A stretch of DNA of 64,000 bases. Source: an uncultured Dysosmobacter sp. GTDB taxonomy: Bacteria; Bacillota; Clostridia; Oscillospirales; Oscillospiraceae. The DNA lies in assembly GCF_947631635.1 (NCBI RefSeq), contig NZ_CANRMB010000001.1:248001-312000 (forward strand), in the 5' to 3' direction. Positions 52,107 through 60,853 of the stretch are shown here, in pieces. The notes beneath the pieces are model-generated. The model did not search any database, was not told the origin of the DNA, and worked only from the letters and a program-made list of their open reading frames with translations. The translations under genes were made by a program, and so were the position numbers. Numbering within the stretch: the stretch's first letter is position 1; every line of letters begins with the position of its first letter.

Positions 52107-52187
52107 ATAGTCGCCGCAGTGGAAAAGGATCCAAAAAATTCTTTTCCATGCAGCGCTGCTGTGCGCCTTTTCAACTGCGTTGGCTAT
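52106..52187. repeat. MITE-like repeat, family 2 copy 4 (short deletion derivative)
   Basis: An 82-bp element with ends TATAGTCGCCGCAGTGG and CAACTGCGTTGGCTAT. Read in reverse it is copy 1 without the central hairpins: ATAGCCAACGCAGTTG, then CAGCGCTGCATGGAAAAG and the closing stem. It lies 2 bp beyond the stop codon of the ylbJ-like gene. Confidence 0.75.
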
Positions 52188-52188
52188 C

Positions 52189-53121
52189 TCAGCCGGGCAG
52201 CACGTATCCGGCCAGGAGGGCCGCCAGCAGCGCGGCCAGCAGTCCCTGCATGGCCTTGCCCCAGAAGCAGGGTTTCAGAGAGAGCGAGGTGCCGTCCAGC
52301 ACCGCCGCTGTCTGGCTGAGGACGGAAAGTCCGCCCCATCCGGCGCAGCCGGAGGCCAGAATAAAGCCGAACCGGCTGGCCGGGAGCAGCGGTGTCAGAG
52401 AAAACAGCTCGGTCAGCCCCACCAGCACGGTCCCAAGCCGTCCCCCGATGGCCGCCAGCGGACTGGCCAGTACATAGAAGAGCACCACGAAGGCGCAGAC
52501 GGAGAGCATTCCGGAGGCGGCGTTTCGGACGGCCTCCACAAAGGCGCTTGAAAAGGAGACTGTCTGACAGGTGAATCCCCTTGTCATGGGCCTTCGAACG
52601 GTATGCTTTCCGCTTCCGCGAAAGAGGATCCCGGTCAGCAGGGCGGAGAGCAGATGGATGAGCCACAGCCACACCCCCACCCGCACATCGCCAAAGACCC
52701 CGGCTCCCAAAACGCTGACCAGGAACACGGGGTTGGAATTGTTGCAGAAGGCCAGCAGGCGCTCCGCTTCCTCCGCGGTCAGCAGCCTTTCCCGGTAGAG
52801 ATCCGCCGCCGTTTTGGCGCCGATGGGATAGCCGCCCACCAGTCCCAGCAGCAGGGCGCTGCTGGCCTGCCCCGGCAGGCGGAACAGCGGCCCCATCAGG
52901 CCGGACAGGCGGGGCGACACCCAAGGTCCAAAACCCAGAGCGATCAGCAGGTTGGAAACCGCCAGAAAGGGAAACAGCGCTGGGATCACAGACCGCCCGC
53001 AGAGGATCAGGGCCTCGGCGGCGGCCGCCCGGACACGGGCGGCATCGGTCAAAAACCAGATCAAAACACCGCATAAGATCAGACAGATGTCGGTCCGCCG
53101 ATGGAGCTTCATACACATCAC
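52189..53121 (-). CDS. ylbJ: Nucleoside-recognition (Gate) domain membrane protein, YlbJ-like
   Basis: A 310-residue membrane protein with eight or nine hydrophobic segments. ALFPFLAVSNLLIALGFG, GLVGGYPIGAKTAADLY and LAFCNNSNPVFLVSVLGAGVFGD match the Gate domain shared by SpoIIIA-era sporulation proteins such as YlbJ, needed for normal spore cortex/coat in B. subtilis. It diverges from yqfC, a sporulation gene, which supports the assignment. Start may be MKLHRRTD at 53109 rather than 53121. A family 2 repeat abuts its stop. Confidence 0.78.
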   Translation of the reverse strand: MMCMKLHRRTDICLILCGVLIWFLTDAARVRAAAAEALILCGRSVIPALFPFLAVSNLLIALGFGPWVSPRLSGLMGPLFRLPGQASSALLLGLVGGYPIGAKTAADLYRERLLTAEEAERLLAFCNNSNPVFLVSVLGAGVFGDVRVGVWLWLIHLLSALLTGILFRGSGKHTVRRPMTRGFTCQTVSFSSAFVEAVRNAASGMLSVCAFVVLFYVLASPLAAIGGRLGTVLVGLTELFSLTPLLPASRFGFILASGCAGWGGLSVLSQTAAVLDGTSLSLKPCFWGKAMQGLLAALLAALLAGYVLPG

Positions 53122-53202
53122 CAGAAGATTTCTATGCGCCTGCGGCAGATGCCATGCAAGTTTTCGGCCGTTGTCTCATACAGTCGGGATGGGGTGAACT
53201 GT

Positions 53203-53493
53203 ATGGAACGAAACAGGAAGGAAAAAGAGGGCGGTGTTCTCAGCACCGTGGCGGAGCTGTTCGACCTGCCGGCGGATGTGGTGGCGGGCCTGCCGCGCCT
53301 GGAGATGGTGGGCAGCCGTCAGCTGTACCTGGAGCACCACACCGGCATCCTGGCATACAGCCAGGAGCTGATCGACGCCAATACCTCCGCGGGGGTCCTC
53401 CGTGTGAAAGGGGAGCGCTTGACGCTCCTTGCCATGACAGGGGAGGAGCTGCGGATCGGCGGCCGGATCGACGCCGTGGAGTGGGTGAGGTAG
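53203..53493 (+). CDS. yqfC: Sporulation protein YqfC
   Basis: A 96-residue YabP/YqfC family protein expressed in the mother cell in B. subtilis. LFDLPADVVAGLPRLEMVGSRQLYLEHHTGILAYS and the ending LLAMTGEELRIGGRIDAVEW are characteristic. ATG at 53203 is chosen by GGGGTGA upstream. yqfD begins 4 nt after its stop, the standard pair. Confidence 0.93.
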   Translation: MERNRKEKEGGVLSTVAELFDLPADVVAGLPRLEMVGSRQLYLEHHTGILAYSQELIDANTSAGVLRVKGERLTLLAMTGEELRIGGRIDAVEWVR

Positions 53494-53497
53494 CGCC

Positions 53498-54700
53498 ATG
53501 CTGAACGAGATCGTCAACCGCCTGCGGGGACAGCTCCGCGTGCGGGCGGAGAGCGCCTTTCCAGAGCGGATCCTGAACCTGTGCGGCGCCAGAGATCTGT
53601 CCTTCTGGGATCTGGAGTGGGAGTCCCCCACGGCCTTTACCTGCCGCCTCAGCCGGAGAGACTGGCACGCCCTGCGGCGGGCGGCAAAAAATCTGGACTG
53701 CACGCTGACGGTGGTGCGGCGGGAGGGAGCGCCCTACTTCCTGTTCCGCTTCCGCCACCGGACGGCGCTGGTGACCGGCCTGGTGGCCTGCGCCCTGAGC
53801 CTGTTTCTGGGCTCCTTTTTTATCTGGGACTTTTCCGTGGAGGGAAATGAGACGGTCCCCACAGAGCAGATCCTGCGGGCGCTGGAGAAAAACGGCGTGG
53901 GGATGGGGACCTTCGGCCTGTCCCTGAACGGGGAGGACATCCGCAATCACGTGCTGCTGGACATTCCGGAATTGAGCTGGATCGCCGTCAACGTCTCCGG
54001 CTGCCGGGCCAATGTTCAGGTGCGGGAGCGCACGCCGGTACCGGAGCTGGTGAGCAAGCAGAAGCCCGCCAACGTGGTGGCAAGGCGGGCGGGCCTTGTG
54101 CTGAAAGTCCGGGCGCTGGACGGCGTGGCCTGCGTGCTGCCGGGGACCTCTGTGGCGGAGGGACAGATCCTGATCTCCGGCGTGGAGGACACGGAGACCG
54201 TGGGCGCCCGCATCCTGACGGGAATGGGCACTGTCACCGCCCGGACCTGGTACTCCCTGGACACCGCCGTGCCTCTGCGGGCGGAGGAGAAGCGGTATAC
54301 CGGGGAGGAAAAACTGGGCGTTTCCCTGATATTCGGCACCCACCGCGTAAAATTCTTCAGAAACAGTAGCATCGAAGGGGCGGAATATGATAAAATAACC
54401 AACAGACATCCCTGGTCCCTGCTGGGCGTGTCCCTGCCGGTGACACTGGTGACGGAACGGTATCGCTTTTATGAGACGGACTTGGTGGAACAGTCCCCCG
54501 CCCAGGCGGAAAAGGCCGCGGAAGCGGTTTTGACCGAATACCTGAACAGTCTGGCAGGACCCTACGGCACGGTGAAGTCCACCCTCTGCTCAGCCCGCCA
54601 GAAGGGGGATACCCTGCTGGTGACCTTGAAAGCGGAGTGCGAGGAGCAGATCGGGGAGAGCGTCCCCATTTACACGCAGGCGTCCGACGGGGACACGTGA
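53498..54700 (+). CDS. yqfD: Sporulation protein YqfD
   Basis: A 400-residue membrane protein with a cytoplasmic N-terminal domain, one span at ~88-108 (ALVTGLVACALSLFLGSFFIWDF) and a large outer-side domain with VEGNETVPTEQILRALEKNGVGMG and CRANVQVRERTPVPE, all typical of YqfD. It is encoded directly after yqfC and before phoH, as in other endospore formers. Confidence 0.93.
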   Translation: MLNEIVNRLRGQLRVRAESAFPERILNLCGARDLSFWDLEWESPTAFTCRLSRRDWHALRRAAKNLDCTLTVVRREGAPYFLFRFRHRTALVTGLVACALSLFLGSFFIWDFSVEGNETVPTEQILRALEKNGVGMGTFGLSLNGEDIRNHVLLDIPELSWIAVNVSGCRANVQVRERTPVPELVSKQKPANVVARRAGLVLKVRALDGVACVLPGTSVAEGQILISGVEDTETVGARILTGMGTVTARTWYSLDTAVPLRAEEKRYTGEEKLGVSLIFGTHRVKFFRNSSIEGAEYDKITNRHPWSLLGVSLPVTLVTERYRFYETDLVEQSPAQAEKAAEAVLTEYLNSLAGPYGTVKSTLCSARQKGDTLLVTLKAECEEQIGESVPIYTQASDGDT

Positions 54701-54803
54701 GCGGTGCCCCATGGAAACGCATATCCTGAAAAATGAGACCGGCGGCGGCACGGGATGCGTGCCTCCGCCGTGTGGATGTGAAAAGTATAGGAGTGACGAT
54801 CAT

Positions 54804-55787
54804 TTGGAACAGAGGATCAGCATCGAGCGGCTGGAGCAGGCCGTGAACATCTTTGGCTCGTTTGATGAGAACATCCGCCTGCTGGAGCAGGAATTTTCCG
54901 TCACTGTGGTCAACCGGGACGGAGAACTGCGGGTGGAGGGCGACGCGGAGAACACCATGCTGGCGGCAAAGGCCATCCAGGCCCTGCTGACGCTCTCCTC
55001 CCGGGGGGAGTCCATCGGCGAGCAGAACGTCCGCTATGTCATCGGCCTGGTGCGCGCCGGCAGGGAGGAGCAGATCACGGAACTGACCGGCGACGTGCTG
55101 TGCATCTCCGCCAAGGGCCGCCCCATCAAGCCCAAGACCATCGGCCAGAAGGAATATATCCAGTCCGTTCTGAAAAATACCGTTACCATCGGCGTGGGTC
55201 CGGCGGGCACCGGCAAGACCTATCTGGCGGTGGCCGCCGCTGTCCAGGCCTTCCGGGACAAGCAGGTGAACCGCATCATCCTCACCCGCCCGGCGGTGGA
55301 GGCCGGCGAACGGCTGGGCTTCCTGCCCGGCGACCTGCAAAGCAAGGTGGACCCGTACCTGCGGCCCCTGTATGACGCACTGTTCGACATGCTGGGGGCC
55401 GAGACCTATCAGAAATACCTGGAGCGGGGCAACATCGAGGTGGCGCCCCTGGCATACATGCGGGGCCGCACCCTGGACGACAGCTTCATCATTCTGGACG
55501 AGGCCCAGAACACCAGCCGGGAGCAGATGAAGATGTTCCTGACCCGTCTGGGCTTTGGCTCCAAGATCGTCATCACCGGCGACGTGACCCAGATCGACCT
55601 GCCGGACGGCAAGGCCTCCGGCCTGAAGGAGGCCATGCGGGTGCTGAGCCGGGTGGAGGGCATCGGCATCTGCCAGCTGACCAACGCCGACGTGGTGCGC
55701 CATGTGATGGTCCAGCGCATCGTGGCGGCCTATGAGGACTACGAGAACCGCGGGAAGCGGGAGAAGGGCAGAAAAAATGGGCTATGA
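54804..55787 (+). CDS. phoH: PhoH family ATPase
   Basis: A PhoH-like (COG1702) P-loop ATPase with Walker A GPAGTGKTYLAVAAAV and Walker B FIILDEAQN, plus LTRPAVEAGERLGFLPGDLQ. The protein probably starts at TTG 54804 (MEQRISIERLEQAVNIFG, AGGAG 10 nt upstream), giving 327 residues; ATG at 54711 would add 31 atypical residues from a hairpin-containing leader. PhoH proteins are thought to act on RNA, and the gene is commonly grouped with ybeY, as here. Confidence 0.92.
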   Translation: MEQRISIERLEQAVNIFGSFDENIRLLEQEFSVTVVNRDGELRVEGDAENTMLAAKAIQALLTLSSRGESIGEQNVRYVIGLVRAGREEQITELTGDVLCISAKGRPIKPKTIGQKEYIQSVLKNTVTIGVGPAGTGKTYLAVAAAVQAFRDKQVNRIILTRPAVEAGERLGFLPGDLQSKVDPYLRPLYDALFDMLGAETYQKYLERGNIEVAPLAYMRGRTLDDSFIILDEAQNTSREQMKMFLTRLGFGSKIVITGDVTQIDLPDGKASGLKEAMRVLSRVEGIGICQLTNADVVRHVMVQRIVAAYEDYENRGKREKGRKNGL

Positions 55788-56172
55788 GGTCTATCTGATG
55801 AAAACCCCCACGAACCGGGAGAAGGACCTGAGCGAGGTCACGGAGGCGGCTCCCATGCCCTGCTGGCGGGAGCTGAAAGGGTTGCTCCGGGGCCGCTTTC
55901 CGGACCTTGTCAGCGGCTACGCAGCTTTGGACGAGGGGATCGACTTTCCCGTTCTCTCTTCCCCGGATTACGCGCTGGAGTTCAACCTGGCCGTGGACAG
56001 CGAGGACGAGCCCCTGACCGGCATCATGTTCAGCCGCCCCGGCTGCGGGGAGCGCTGGGCCTACCCGCTGAAATTTTTGTGCGACCTGCTGGACGCCCGG
56101 ATCGTGGACTGCGGCGGGGGGGACTTTTGGGACTGGGACAACCTGCCCGACTGGATCGCCGAAGGACTTTGA
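55777..56172 (+). CDS. Hypothetical protein between phoH and ybeY
   Basis: A 131-residue acidic, soluble protein (MGYEVYLMKTPTNREKDL ... GGGDFWDWDNLPDWIAEGL) that overlaps the phoH end by 11 nt and precedes ybeY by 12 nt, so it is part of the operon. Trp/Asp-rich C-terminus. No recognised family. Its position suggests a link with RNA metabolism, but that is only context. Confidence 0.7.
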   Translation: MGYEVYLMKTPTNREKDLSEVTEAAPMPCWRELKGLLRGRFPDLVSGYAALDEGIDFPVLSSPDYALEFNLAVDSEDEPLTGIMFSRPGCGERWAYPLKFLCDLLDARIVDCGGGDFWDWDNLPDWIAEGL

Positions 56173-56184
56173 GGAGGGAGAGAG

Positions 56185-56676
56185 ATGAAACGCCACTATA
56201 TTCCCATCACCGCCGATGTGCCGGGGGCGGCCAACGAGCGAAACTGCGCCCTGATCCGCAGGGTCATCCGCACGGCCCTGGCGGCGGAGGGCATGGAGCT
56301 CCCCTGCGAGGTGGACGTGCTGCTGACGGACGATGGGAACATCCACCAGATCAACCGGGATATGCGGAAGGTGGACCGGCCCACGGATGTGCTGAGCTTT
56401 CCGGAGTTCGACCTCCATCCCGGCGAACTGCCGGGGGAGGAGGACGCCGACCCCGGCACCGGGCTGATCCCCCTGGGGGACATGGTGATCTCCATGGAGC
56501 ATGTGGCGGCACAGGCCAGGGAGTATGGACACTCCAGCCGCCGGGAGCTGGCGTACTTAGTGACACATTCCATCCTGCATCTGCTGGGCTATGACCACCT
56601 GGACGAGGGGCCGATGAAGGCCCAGATGCGGGCAAGGGAGGAAGCCATTCTGACGGAGCTGGGCATCACCCGGTGA
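56185..56676 (+). CDS. ybeY: Endoribonuclease / rRNA maturation factor YbeY
   Basis: A 163-residue UPF0054 metalloprotein acting in 16S rRNA 3'-end maturation and ribosome quality control. It has the hallmark zinc motif in THSILHLLGYDHLDEG (H-x3-H-x5-H) and VLSFPEFD, together with LGDMVISMEHV. A good GAGGGAGAG RBS precedes it. It is the last gene of the yqfC-yqfD-phoH-orf-ybeY group. Confidence 0.95.
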   Translation: MKRHYIPITADVPGAANERNCALIRRVIRTALAAEGMELPCEVDVLLTDDGNIHQINRDMRKVDRPTDVLSFPEFDLHPGELPGEEDADPGTGLIPLGDMVISMEHVAAQAREYGHSSRRELAYLVTHSILHLLGYDHLDEGPMKAQMRAREEAILTELGITR

Positions 56677-56680
56677 GGGG

Positions 56681-56890
56681 CTATGCCTGGGGCAGGCCGC
56701 GCCCGGTGCGCAGGCCCAGCAGAAAGGCGTGGATGGCGGTAAACTCCGTGATCTTGTTGTAGTATTGCTCACCCCGAAAGGTCGTCTCTTCAAAGAACGA
56801 GTCGAAATAGATCTCGTAGTCGCCTTGTGGGATGGTCTCCAGATGGGGAGAGATGTAATGGGTATAGAGCCATAGCATGAATTCGGACAT
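56681..56890 (-). CDS. Small protein divergent from an XRE repressor
   Basis: A 69-residue protein (MSEFMLWLYTHYISPHLETIP ... IHAFLLGLRTGRGLPQA) with AAAGGTGG 7 nt before ATG 56890. Its promoter is interleaved with a perfect 8-bp inverted repeat, so the divergent XRE protein probably represses it. The composition is suggestive of small prophage or mobile-element proteins, but no relative is recognised. Confidence 0.65.
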   Translation of the reverse strand: MSEFMLWLYTHYISPHLETIPQGDYEIYFDSFFEETTFRGEQYYNKITEFTAIHAFLLGLRTGRGLPQA

Positions 56891-56910
56891 TTGATTACCA
56901 CCTTTCAATA

Positions 56911-56968
56911 GACACCTAACTAGATGTGTTTATTATATAGTAACACACCTCGTTAGGTGTGTCAAGAG
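56911..56968. promoter_or_regulatory. Divergent promoter-operator region of the XRE pair
   Basis: On the minus strand TTGACA and TACTAT (17-nt spacing) flank the palindrome ACACACCT-CGTT-AGGTGTGT (56943-56962). A second, weaker copy ACACCTAACTAGATGTGT (56912-56929) lies beyond the -10. Two operators around one promoter fit a repressor-controlled switch. Confidence 0.7.
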
Positions 56969-56978
56969 GAAGAAAAAT

Positions 56979-57185
56979 ATGACGATTAAAATCAGATTGC
57001 GGGAATTACGAAAAGAGAAAGGCGAAACACAAGTCCAGGTGGCAGAGGCAGTTGAAATGGTAGAACAGCATTATCAAAGGTTGGAGAGAGGTGCAAACCT
57101 GCCGAATTTGGAAAGCGCCTGGAAGCTGGCGGACCATTTTGGCGTCTCCATTGACTATCTGGTGGGGCGCTCCGACCAGCGGTGA
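56979..57185 (+). CDS. XRE family repressor (short)
   Basis: A 68-residue Cro/CI-type HTH (MTIKIRLRELRKEKGETQVQVAEAVEMVEQHYQRLERGANLPN ... FGVSIDYLVGRSD), little more than the DNA-binding domain. It is transcribed away from the 69-residue gene across a region with two palindromes, which it probably binds. A long non-coding repeat element begins 8 nt after its stop. Confidence 0.88.
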   Translation: MTIKIRLRELRKEKGETQVQVAEAVEMVEQHYQRLERGANLPNLESAWKLADHFGVSIDYLVGRSDQR

Positions 57186-57192
57186 GGAATTG

Positions 57193-58145
57193 TTCCGCCT
57201 GCGGGCGGGGACAGGGGATTGCACGGCTTTGCCGTGGGGGAATGCGGTGCATCACCGCAGAATGCACCCCCCATTTTCTTTGGTTGCGCCAAAGAAAACG
57301 GGCCGTGCACGGTCCAAAAGAAAAACGCTTTTTGTGTCCACAGTTGGCCCATCGGGCCAACTGTGGACGGACGGGAGTTGGTGGTTAGATGTGCCACCAA
57401 GCCCGGAAATCTTCTTTTGGGTGCGCTATACAGGGTACGAGAGTAGGAGTGCGTGCCCGCATTTGGGGGCTTAGGTACAAATTTGGGGTGGTCGACAAAA
57501 GGCTTTCAGCAACAAGCCCCGTGTGTTCCGCTTCACTGCACACTACCTGGGCAGTTACATTGGCCATCGACGGGTGCGCCGGGCCGGGTACGAGTTTAGA
57601 ACTGTGCTGTTGCAAGTTGGCGGCTTAGGCGTAGATTCGGGGTGGTCGTCGAAAGACCTTTACCACTGGCCGCGTGTGTTCCGCTTCGCTGCACACTACC
57701 TGGGCGGTTAAATTGGCCATCGACGGATGCGCCGGACTTGGTACGAGTTTAGAACTGCGCCGCTGTAGGCATTTCCGCAAGGACCCAAAGAGCGGCAGCG
57801 ACAGGAGCCCGCTGGTCCTTTCAGTCTTTGACCGACCTCGCAATTCCCATTCGCGTGGCTAAAAACCGAAAGATTTAGCAAGACTGTGCCCGCGCCCAAC
57901 GCTGAATCCAGCCTCGACCACCATCGGTCTCTTTCTGGGACCCCACGTCTTGTCCACAGTTGGCCCTAGGGGCCAACTGTGGACACAAAAGCGCCTTTCT
58001 TTTGACCGGGCGCGGCCGTCAAGGTGAGCCGCACAGCGGCGAGAAGGCCCTCTGGAGGGTTTTCTTTGGGCAAGACCCAAAGAAAATGGGGGCGCATTCC
58101 CGTGCCGCAAAGCGGCAAACCCCCGTCCCCGCCCCGTGGGCGGAA
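57193..58145 (+). repeat. Long TIR-bounded non-coding element, copy I
   Basis: This 953-bp element has long imperfect terminal inverted repeats. Each end carries, from outside in, TTCCGCC...GGGCGGGGAC, an AATGC.CCCCCATTTTCTTTGG hairpin, a GGTC.AAAAGAAA tract and the stem GTCCACAGTTGGCCC / GGGCCAACTGTGGAC. Between them are two full 153-bp tandem units (anchors GTGTGTTCCG at 57521 and 57674). No ORF in it has a family match or RBS; the track ORFs here repeat each other because the DNA is repetitive. A second copy lies in inverted orientation at 60854-61790. Confidence 0.85.
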
Positions 58146-58287
58146 AAATCCCCATCCCCCGCCCGCAGCGCAAAATCCCCGCCCCGCCCGCAGGCGAACT
58201 CCTCCTTCCATTCCCCAGAATGCGGCACGATCACAGGGGATAACCCCGGACGACCCCCGCGGCATAGACTGTTTCGAGGTGATCGGA

Positions 58288-58611
58288 ATGGTATTGCTGC
58301 AAGATGGATTACTGGCATTCTTCTCCGCCGTAGGCGTGACAACCGTGGTGTGGTTCGTGGCGGGAGCGCTTCTGCACGCCGGACGGCCTGCGATCCCAGG
58401 CCTGCTGCTGGTCCTGCCCCTGCGGGGAGAGGCCCTGGCCATGGAGGCGGACGTGCGGGAGCTGCGGCGCGTTCAGGGACAGCTGCCGGGAGCGAAGATC
58501 GTTCTGGCGGACTGCGGGCTGACGGAGGACGCCCGGGGACTGGCCCAGTATCTGGCAGACCGGGAGCGGAACGCGGATCTGGTAAACGCAAAAGAATTTT
58601 ACGTGGGATGA
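58288..58611 (+). CDS. Hypothetical protein with one membrane span, upstream of recD2
   Basis: A 107-residue protein: N-terminal hydrophobic segment (LLAFFSAVGVTTVVWFVAGALL), then a soluble part with GLLLVLPLRGEALAMEADVREL and KIVLADCGLTEDARGLAQYLADRE, which resembles alternating strand-helix structure. GAGGTGAT lies 5 nt before ATG 58288. It is 21 nt upstream of recD2 and probably co-transcribed. No family recognised. The longer ORF starting in the repeat element is spurious. Confidence 0.72.
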   Translation: MVLLQDGLLAFFSAVGVTTVVWFVAGALLHAGRPAIPGLLLVLPLRGEALAMEADVRELRRVQGQLPGAKIVLADCGLTEDARGLAQYLADRERNADLVNAKEFYVG

Positions 58612-58632
58612 ATTCCCTGAAAGAGGACATAC

Positions 58633-60837
58633 ATGGAAGAGCTGACCTGCTGTGAGGGAACCGTACATAGCGTCATTTTTCAAAACGCTGAAAATGGCTA
58701 TACTGTCCTCCGCCTTTTGACGGAGGAGGGCGAGGTCATCACCGTGGTGGGCTGCATCCCCTGCGTGGCGCCGGGAGAGCGCCTGACGGTGTCCGGCGAG
58801 TGGGAGACCCACCCCCAGCATGGGGAGCAGCTGCGGGCTTTGGAGTTGGAGCGGGCCCTGCCGGAGGATGAGGAGGAGATCTTCAGCTACCTCTCCTCCG
58901 GCGTCTGCAAGGGCGTCGGCCCAGCCATCGCCCGGCGCATCGTGGACCGCTTCGGCGTGGAGACGCTGGATATCCTGGAACAGGAGCCGGAGCGCCTGCA
59001 GACGATCAAGGGCATTACCGCCAAAAAGGCCCAGGAGATCGCCGCCGGGTTCCGGCAGCACATGGGCCTGCGGCGGCTGATGGCCTTTTTGGCGCGGTAT
59101 CAGCTGCCGCCGGTGCTTGCCATGCAGCTGCGGCAGCAGTACGGCGACGCGGCGCTGGAGATGGTGCGGGGGAATCCCTATCTGCTGTCCAGCGACGCCT
59201 GCGGCGTGGAGTTTTCCATTACAGACGAGATCGCCATGAGCATGGGCATCGCCGCCGACAGCGGCGAGCGGCTCCGGGCGGCTGTGACCTTTGAGCTGTC
59301 CCACAATGAGAACAACGGCCATGTGTTCCTGCCCCGGAACAAGCTGGTGGCCGCCACCTGCCAGCTTTTGGACTGCCCGCCGGAGCTGGTGGAACAGGCG
59401 CTGGACGACCTTGTGGAGCGGCGGGCAGTGGTGCAGGAGCAGGTGGCGAATGTGGAGGCCTGCTATCTGCGGCGGCTGTGGGAGGCGGAGGTCTCCGCCT
59501 GCGTGCGGCTGAACCATCTGCTGGCGATGGAGGCGGACGAGAGCCGGCAGGCGGAGAGGACCGTGGCGGAGATCGAGCGGGAGCAGGGCATCACGTACGC
59601 GCCCCAGCAGCGGCAGGCGGTGCAGGCGGCGGCCCGGGAGGGCGTCCTGATCCTGACCGGCGGCCCCGGCACCGGCAAGACCACCACGGTGCGGGGCATC
59701 GTGGCGCTGTTTCAAAAAATGGGACTGGACATCGTGCTGGCGGCGCCCACTGGCCGGGCGGCGAAACGCATGAGCGAGCTGACCGGTATGGAGGCCCAGA
59801 CGATCCACCGTCTGCTGGGCATGAGCTGGAGTGAGTCCGCCCGGCAGGTGACGTTTACAAAATCGGAAAAGGAGCCGCTGGAGGCGGACGCGGTGATCGT
59901 GGACGAGATGTCCATGGTGGACCTTGCCCTGTTTTCGGCGCTTTTGCGGGCGCTGCGGCCCGGCACCCGGCTGGTGCTGGTGGGCGACGCGGACCAGCTC
60001 CCCTCCGTGGGAGCGGGGAACGTGTTCTCCGACCTGATCCGCAGCGGCCGGGTGGAGACGGTCTTCCTGCGGGAGGTGTTCCGCCAGGCGGAGCAGTCCG
60101 CCATCATCCGCAACGCCCACGCGGTGAATATAGGGGAGGCACCGTCACTGACCAATAATCAGGGGGATTTCTTCTTCCTGTGCCGCCGGGACGCCGAGCG
60201 GACCGTATCCACGGTGGTGGAGCTGTGCAGGACCCGCCTGCCGGAGAAAATGGGCATTCCGGCGGACCAGATCCAGGTCCTGACACCCACGCGAAAGGGC
60301 GCCAGCGGCACCATTCACCTGAACCGGTGTTTGCAGGAGGCGCTGAATCCCCCAAAACCGGACAAGCGGGAGATCATGTGGGGCGAGCGGCTGTTCCGGG
60401 AGGGCGACCGCATCATGCAGACGCGGAACGACTACGATGTGGTCTGGGAAAAAGCGGACGGCGCCATAGGCACCGGCATGTTCAACGGCGATGTGGGGAA
60501 GATCGTGCAGATCGATCCCTCCGGCGAGTGGCTGGCGGTGGACTTCGACGGGCGCGGGGCTCTTTACGGCGTGGAGATGCTGAACGAGGTGGAGTTGGCC
60601 TATGCCATGACAGTCCATAAAGCCCAGGGCAGTGAGTACCGGGCGGTGGTGATGGCCGCCATGCCGGCGGCGCAGTCCCTGATGGCCCGCGGGGTGCTGT
60701 ACACGGCCCTGACACGGGCGCGGGAGCTGCTGATCGTGGTGGGAGACGACGCGGCCATTCGGACTATGGCGGCGAATGACCGGCAGCAGAGGCGGTATTC
60801 CGGCCTGCGGTGGCGGCTGGCCCACAGCGGAGAGTAA
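58633..60837 (+). CDS. recD2: ATP-dependent DNA helicase RecD2
   Basis: A 734-residue SF1B 5'-3' helicase of the RecD2 type (RecBC-independent). The N-terminal extension (~1-330) includes helix-hairpin-helix-like SSGVCKGVGPAIARRIVDRFG and GITAKKAQEIA; the motor begins with GGPGTGKTTTVRG (~342), DEMSMVDLALFSALL, VGDADQLPSVGAGNV and ends with VHKAQGSEYRAVVMA. It acts in DNA repair and replication-fork maintenance. The gene is flanked on both sides by inverted copies of a ~0.95-kb repeat, so the segment could invert by recombination. Confidence 0.95.
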   Translation: MEELTCCEGTVHSVIFQNAENGYTVLRLLTEEGEVITVVGCIPCVAPGERLTVSGEWETHPQHGEQLRALELERALPEDEEEIFSYLSSGVCKGVGPAIARRIVDRFGVETLDILEQEPERLQTIKGITAKKAQEIAAGFRQHMGLRRLMAFLARYQLPPVLAMQLRQQYGDAALEMVRGNPYLLSSDACGVEFSITDEIAMSMGIAADSGERLRAAVTFELSHNENNGHVFLPRNKLVAATCQLLDCPPELVEQALDDLVERRAVVQEQVANVEACYLRRLWEAEVSACVRLNHLLAMEADESRQAERTVAEIEREQGITYAPQQRQAVQAAAREGVLILTGGPGTGKTTTVRGIVALFQKMGLDIVLAAPTGRAAKRMSELTGMEAQTIHRLLGMSWSESARQVTFTKSEKEPLEADAVIVDEMSMVDLALFSALLRALRPGTRLVLVGDADQLPSVGAGNVFSDLIRSGRVETVFLREVFRQAEQSAIIRNAHAVNIGEAPSLTNNQGDFFFLCRRDAERTVSTVVELCRTRLPEKMGIPADQIQVLTPTRKGASGTIHLNRCLQEALNPPKPDKREIMWGERLFREGDRIMQTRNDYDVVWEKADGAIGTGMFNGDVGKIVQIDPSGEWLAVDFDGRGALYGVEMLNEVELAYAMTVHKAQGSEYRAVVMAAMPAAQSLMARGVLYTALTRARELLIVVGDDAAIRTMAANDRQQRRYSGLRWRLAHSGE

Positions 60838-60853
60838 GGGGTTATGCGGCGGG

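Noticed and set aside
57219-58173. Several 60-130-codon ORFs inside long element I (and the matching ones in element II)
   Set aside because: They resemble each other only because the DNA is repeated and inverted; frames are not kept between units, and no RBS or domain is present.
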